Shown here piece after piece: positions 60,958-64,000 of a stretch of 64,000 nt of DNA. The translations under genes were made by a program, and so were the position numbers. The notes under the pieces are model-generated. The model searched no databases. It saw only the letters and a list, made by a program, of their open reading frames with translations, and had not been told where the DNA came from. Positions within the stretch are counted from its first letter, which is position 1. Each line of letters opens with the position of its first letter. Origin of the DNA: Streptomyces bungoensis (GTDB lineage: Bacteria > Actinomycetota > Actinomycetes > Streptomycetales > Streptomycetaceae); contig NZ_KQ948854.1 of the NCBI RefSeq assembly GCF_001514215.1, forward strand, positions 425,490 to 489,489, read 5' to 3'.

Positions 60958-62112
60958 ATGGAACTGAACAGACGCACGGTCATCGCGGGCGCCGCGGCGG
61001 CGGGGGTCGCCGCCACCACCCTCGGCACAGGCACCGCCCAGGCCGCGGCCGGGAGCGGGAAGCCGGTGAAGGAGCTGTTCGGCAAGCTCGCCGACGGCAC
61101 CAAGGTCTACCGCTGGTCGCTGGAGAACGGGGGCACCCGCCTCAAGGTGCTGTCCTACGGCGGCATCGTGCAGAGCCTGGAGATCCCCGACCGGCACGGC
61201 CGCCACGCCAACGTGGTCAACGGCTTCGACAACGTGGACGACTACGTCGCCAAGTCCCCCTACTTCGGCGCCCTCATCGGCCGCTACGGCAACCGCATCG
61301 GCAAGGGGCAGTTCACCCTCGACGGCAAGAGCTACCAGCTCTCCGTCAACGACGGCGTGAACAGCCTGCACGGCGGGGCGAAGGGCTTCGACAAGCACGT
61401 GTGGGACGTGGAGCCCTTCACCCGGGGCTCCGACGTCGGCCTGCACCTGCACTACACCAGCGTCGACGGCGAGATGGGCTACCCGGGCACGCTGCGGACC
61501 AAGGTGACGTACACGCTGAACCGGCACGGCGAGTGGCGCATCGACTACGAGGCCACCACCGACAAGCCCACCATCGTCAACCTCACCAGCCACGTCTACT
61601 GGAACCTGGCCGGCGAGGGCAGCGGCACCGTCGAGGACCACGAGCTGCGCATCGCCGCCTCCCGCTACACCCCCACCGACGCGGGCCTGATCCCCACCGG
61701 CGAACTCGCGAAGGTCGCGGGCACCCCGTTCGACTTCCGCCACGCCAAGCCGATCGGCCGGGACATCCGGGCCGGCCACGAGCAGCAGGTGCAGGCCAAG
61801 GGCTACGACCACAACTGGGCGCTCGACAAGGGCATCACCGCGAAGCCCGAGCACGTCGCGACCCTGCGCGACCCGCGCTCCGGCCGCACCCTGAAGATCG
61901 CCACCGACCAGCCGGGCCTGCAGTTCTACTCCGGCAACTTCCTCGACGGCACCCTCACCGGCACCGGCGGCCGCACCTACCGGCAGGGCGACGCGCTGTG
62001 CCTGGAGACCCAGCACTTCCCGGACTCGCCGAACCACGCGAACTTCCCGTCGACCGTGCTGCGGCCCGGGCAGACGTACCGGACGACGACGATCCACACG
62101 TTCGGGGCGTGA
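60958..62112 (+). CDS. Tat-exported aldose 1-epimerase (mutarotase)
   Basis: The 384-residue precursor has a twin-arginine signal (LNRRTVIAGAAAAGVAATTLGTG, with cleavage near AQA-AA around residue 31). The mature enzyme is GalM-like: NSLHGGAKGFDKHVW, NLTSHVYWNLAGEG with the acid His, KGYDHNWALDKG, LQFYSGNFLDGTL and CLETQHFPDSPNHANFPST with the base Glu. Outside the cell it would interconvert sugar anomers before uptake by the ChvE-type importer encoded just upstream. An ACGGGAGC leader precedes the ATG. Confidence 0.93.
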   Translation: MELNRRTVIAGAAAAGVAATTLGTGTAQAAAGSGKPVKELFGKLADGTKVYRWSLENGGTRLKVLSYGGIVQSLEIPDRHGRHANVVNGFDNVDDYVAKSPYFGALIGRYGNRIGKGQFTLDGKSYQLSVNDGVNSLHGGAKGFDKHVWDVEPFTRGSDVGLHLHYTSVDGEMGYPGTLRTKVTYTLNRHGEWRIDYEATTDKPTIVNLTSHVYWNLAGEGSGTVEDHELRIAASRYTPTDAGLIPTGELAKVAGTPFDFRHAKPIGRDIRAGHEQQVQAKGYDHNWALDKGITAKPEHVATLRDPRSGRTLKIATDQPGLQFYSGNFLDGTLTGTGGRTYRQGDALCLETQHFPDSPNHANFPSTVLRPGQTYRTTTIHTFGA

Positions 62113-62194
62113 GCCGTTCGCGTGATCGGGCTCGCGTGATCGGGCTCGCGTGAAGCGGCTCACAGCGGCGGTGAGTTGAACGCCACTGCCGTGC

Positions 62195-62250
62195 CCTCCG
62201 TACTGAAGGGTGGCCCGTGCTCCCCCGCACGGGCCACCCTTCGACGGAGG
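62195..62250 (+). promoter_or_regulatory. Long hairpin covering the aminotransferase ribosome site
   Basis: GAAGGGTGGCCCGTGC (62205-62220) pairs perfectly with 62227-62242 over a TCCCCC loop. CCTCCG (62195-62200) can pair with CGGAGG (62245-62250), which is the Shine-Dalgarno of the next gene. It can act as terminator for the sugar operon and as a translation block. Confidence 0.7.
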
Positions 62251-62255
62251 TCCTC

Positions 62256-64000
62256 TTGCCTGACAACGTCACCTCGTTGTTCCGCAACACCGCCGCGCAC
62301 AGCCCCTCCATGGCGGCGCTGACGCGGCAGGGCGACGGGTCGGGCCCGGTGGACTTCTGCATCCCGTGCAACCCCTACTTCCCCACTCCCGCCATGTTCG
62401 AGGAGATGGCGGCCCGGCTGCGCGAGATCGTCACGTACTACCCCAGCAGCGCGGAGACCATCACCGCGGAGCTGTGCGACCTGCTCCAGCTGCCGCCGCA
62501 GTGCGTGGCCATGGGCAACGGCTCGACGGAACTGATCACCTGGATCGACCACCTGCTGGTCCGCGAGTCCCTCGCCGTCCCCGTCCCCACCTTCGGCCGC
62601 TGGACCGACCAGCCCATGGAGACCGGCAAGCGGGTCGACATGTTCCCGCTGCAGGAGGCGAACGGCTTCGCCCTCGACCTCGCCCAGTACGGCGAGTTCC
62701 TCCGCAAGCGCGGCACGCGCGTGGCCGTCGTCTGCAACCCGAACAACCCCGACGGGGGCTACCTGCGCAAGCAGCAGGTGGTGCAGTTCATGGACGCGAT
62801 GGCGGACCTGGACCTGGTCGTCGTCGACGAGTCCTTCCTGGAGTTCGCCGACGCCGAGACCGAGCCGAGCGTCGTCCAGGAGGCGATGCTCCGCCCCAAC
62901 GTGGTCGTGCTGCGCAGCCTCGGCAAGAACTTCGGCCTGCACGGCGTCCGCTTCGGCTACCTCGTCGCCAACCCCGCCCTGGCGGGCCGGGTCCGCTCCA
63001 TGCTGCCCAAGTGGAACCTCAACTCCTTCGCCGAGCACGTGGTGTTCATGCTGAGGGAGCACGGCGCCGAGTACGCGCAGAGCCTGCTCCAGGTGCGCCG
63101 GGACCGCCTGGACATGGCCAGCCACCTCTCGGCCCTGCCCGGCCTGACGGTCTACCCGTCGCAGGGCAACTTCCTGTTCGTGCGCCTGCCCGTCGGCGCC
63201 GAGGGCACCGTGGTCCGCGACCGGATGCTCACCGAGCACCGGATCCTGGTCCGCGAGTGCGGCAACAAGATCGGTTCGTCCAGCCGCTTCCTGAGACTCG
63301 TGGTGCGCCCCCAGGTCGACGTGCGTCGCCTGGTGTCGGGACTGGAGCAGGTGCTCTACGGGACCAGGAGGGGAGCCGCCGTACCCGAGCTGAGCACCGG
63401 GACCAGCTACAGCGCGGGTACGGCGGCCATCGACCGGCTGATGAGCGAGACCAACGGGGCGGGTGTACGGGGGCTGGCGGCGCAGGCCGCGCCGGCGCCC
63501 GGCATGCCGCTCCCCGCAGCGGCACCGGCCGGCGGGATGCCGATGCCGATGCCGGCGGCGGCCCAGGCGGCTCCACCGCAGCCGATGGCACCCGCCCCGT
63601 CGGCGATGCCGACCCCGGCCGCGATGCCGACCCCGGCCGCGGTACCGCCCCCGGCGCCCACACCGGTCCCGGCACCCGCACCCGTGCCCGCGGTGGCTCC
63701 CGCTCCGCCTCCGGTCCCACCGGCGATGGTCCCCACTCCCCCGCCGATACCCACGCCGGCACCGGCACCCGCCCCGGTACCGGTCCCTGCCCCCGTGCCG
63801 GCCCCCGTACCGGCTCCGGCCGCCGCGCTGGGCCCGACACCGCCGGGCGTCCCGGCCCGCGGGGGCCTCACGGCCGCCCAGGTACGCGGCATGACGGCTC
63901 CGGGCACCCCGGTCCCGGCCGCCGGCCTGACCCCGGCCCCGGCAACGGGCTGGCCCAACGCCCAGAGCTGGCCGAACGCGGCGGGAATGGGGCAGGCGGG
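62256..64000 (+). CDS. PLP-dependent aminotransferase (histidinol-phosphate type) with long Pro/Ala tail, runs off the window
   Basis: Open to the window end (at least 581 codons). I chose a rare TTG start because GGAGG lies five bases upstream; the first ATG is 18 codons later without such a site. The class I/II aminotransferase core is about residues 20-365: MGNGSTELITWIDHLL, VCNPNNPDGGY (Asn near the PLP ring), VVVDESFLEFAD, the PLP lysine K224 in RSLGKNFGLHGVRFGYL, and FLFVRLP. After residue 370 come over 200 residues of Pro/Ala/Val/Met repeats (PTPAAMPTPAA, PAPVPAP). The core resembles HisC or threonine-phosphate decarboxylase-like enzymes. Confidence 0.85.
   Translation, partial: MPDNVTSLFRNTAAHSPSMAALTRQGDGSGPVDFCIPCNPYFPTPAMFEEMAARLREIVTYYPSSAETITAELCDLLQLPPQCVAMGNGSTELITWIDHLLVRESLAVPVPTFGRWTDQPMETGKRVDMFPLQEANGFALDLAQYGEFLRKRGTRVAVVCNPNNPDGGYLRKQQVVQFMDAMADLDLVVVDESFLEFADAETEPSVVQEAMLRPNVVVLRSLGKNFGLHGVRFGYLVANPALAGRVRSMLPKWNLNSFAEHVVFMLREHGAEYAQSLLQVRRDRLDMASHLSALPGLTVYPSQGNFLFVRLPVGAEGTVVRDRMLTEHRILVRECGNKIGSSSRFLRLVVRPQVDVRRLVSGLEQVLYGTRRGAAVPELSTGTSYSAGTAAIDRLMSETNGAGVRGLAAQAAPAPGMPLPAAAPAGGMPMPMPAAAQAAPPQPMAPAPSAMPTPAAMPTPAAVPPPAPTPVPAPAPVPAVAPAPPPVPPAMVPTPPPIPTPAPAPAPVPVPAPVPAPVPAPAAALGPTPPGVPARGGLTAAQVRGMTAPGTPVPAAGLTPAPATGWPNAQSWPNAAGMGQA

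Overview
The window is a GC-rich chromosomal segment with strong third-position G/C, many GTG starts, few T-tracts after hairpins and several likely leaderless genes. That is typical of Streptomyces. From memory, the order terD genes - peroxiredoxin - DUF3052 - aceE, then fasR-fabD-fabH-acpP-fabF, matches the S. coelicolor SCO236x-SCO241x core region. I could not check this by alignment. I find no CRISPR array, phage or intact transposon.

Layout. (1) 1-16.7 kb holds mixed housekeeping and envelope genes: a partial MFS transporter, an O-methyltransferase, an FHA protein, an MFS pump fused to a winged-helix domain, a peptidoglycan-binding protein, a HAD phosphatase, a UPF0016 cation transporter under a probable Mn2+ riboswitch, a secreted HNH nuclease, DedA and DoxX proteins, a PanE-like reductase with a repeat-rich N-terminus, tRNA-Val(TAC), and a coiled-coil membrane protein. 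(2) 16.7-26 kb is a Ter-type stress cluster. It has a three-gene biosynthetic operon (HAD phosphatase; an 825-residue PRTase-TRSP-StiP-PELOTA fusion; a CitE-like lyase), three TerD-family genes, a TerA-like gene, a TerC-like DUF475 membrane protein and a small membrane protein. A peroxiredoxin and a DUF3052 gene follow. (3) 27.4-39.1 kb carries aceE, a K+-channel-like protein, a DHA2 efflux pump with a divergent TetR regulator, a DUF1023 hydrolase, a DUF4429/SHOCT protein, a MerR regulator, an acetyltransferase, a beta-lactamase-fold hydrolase and a pirin. (4) 39.2-44.2 kb is the fatty-acid synthase II locus with its regulator FasR, closed by a 22-bp hairpin. (5) 44.2-53.5 kb holds DUF3145, a GDSL lipoprotein, a mutarotase, two membrane proteins, a MarR regulator divergent to an MDR oxidoreductase, an Ohr/OsmC protein, a second beta-lactamase-fold hydrolase and small secreted or membrane proteins. 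(6) 53.6-62.1 kb is a sugar catabolism and uptake operon: a galactonate-dehydratase-like enolase-superfamily enzyme, a Zn alcohol dehydrogenase, an unassigned TIM-barrel-like protein, a ChvE/MmsA/MmsB ABC transporter and a Tat-exported mutarotase. The window ends inside a PLP aminotransferase with a TTG start and a long Pro/Ala tail.

How the parts relate. AceE supplies acetyl-CoA to the fab operon ten kilobases away. The Ter cluster looks like a membrane-associated metal or stress sensing system coupled to synthesis of a small molecule. The sugar operon pairs import, anomer interconversion and an oxidation/dehydration route. The best targets for follow-up are the four-domain Ter fusion protein, two copies of a short CTAG-bordered palindromic element that each begin at a gene's TAG stop codon, the Mn riboswitch, the repeat-bearing PanE-like N-terminus and several mutually exclusive hairpins at operon junctions.
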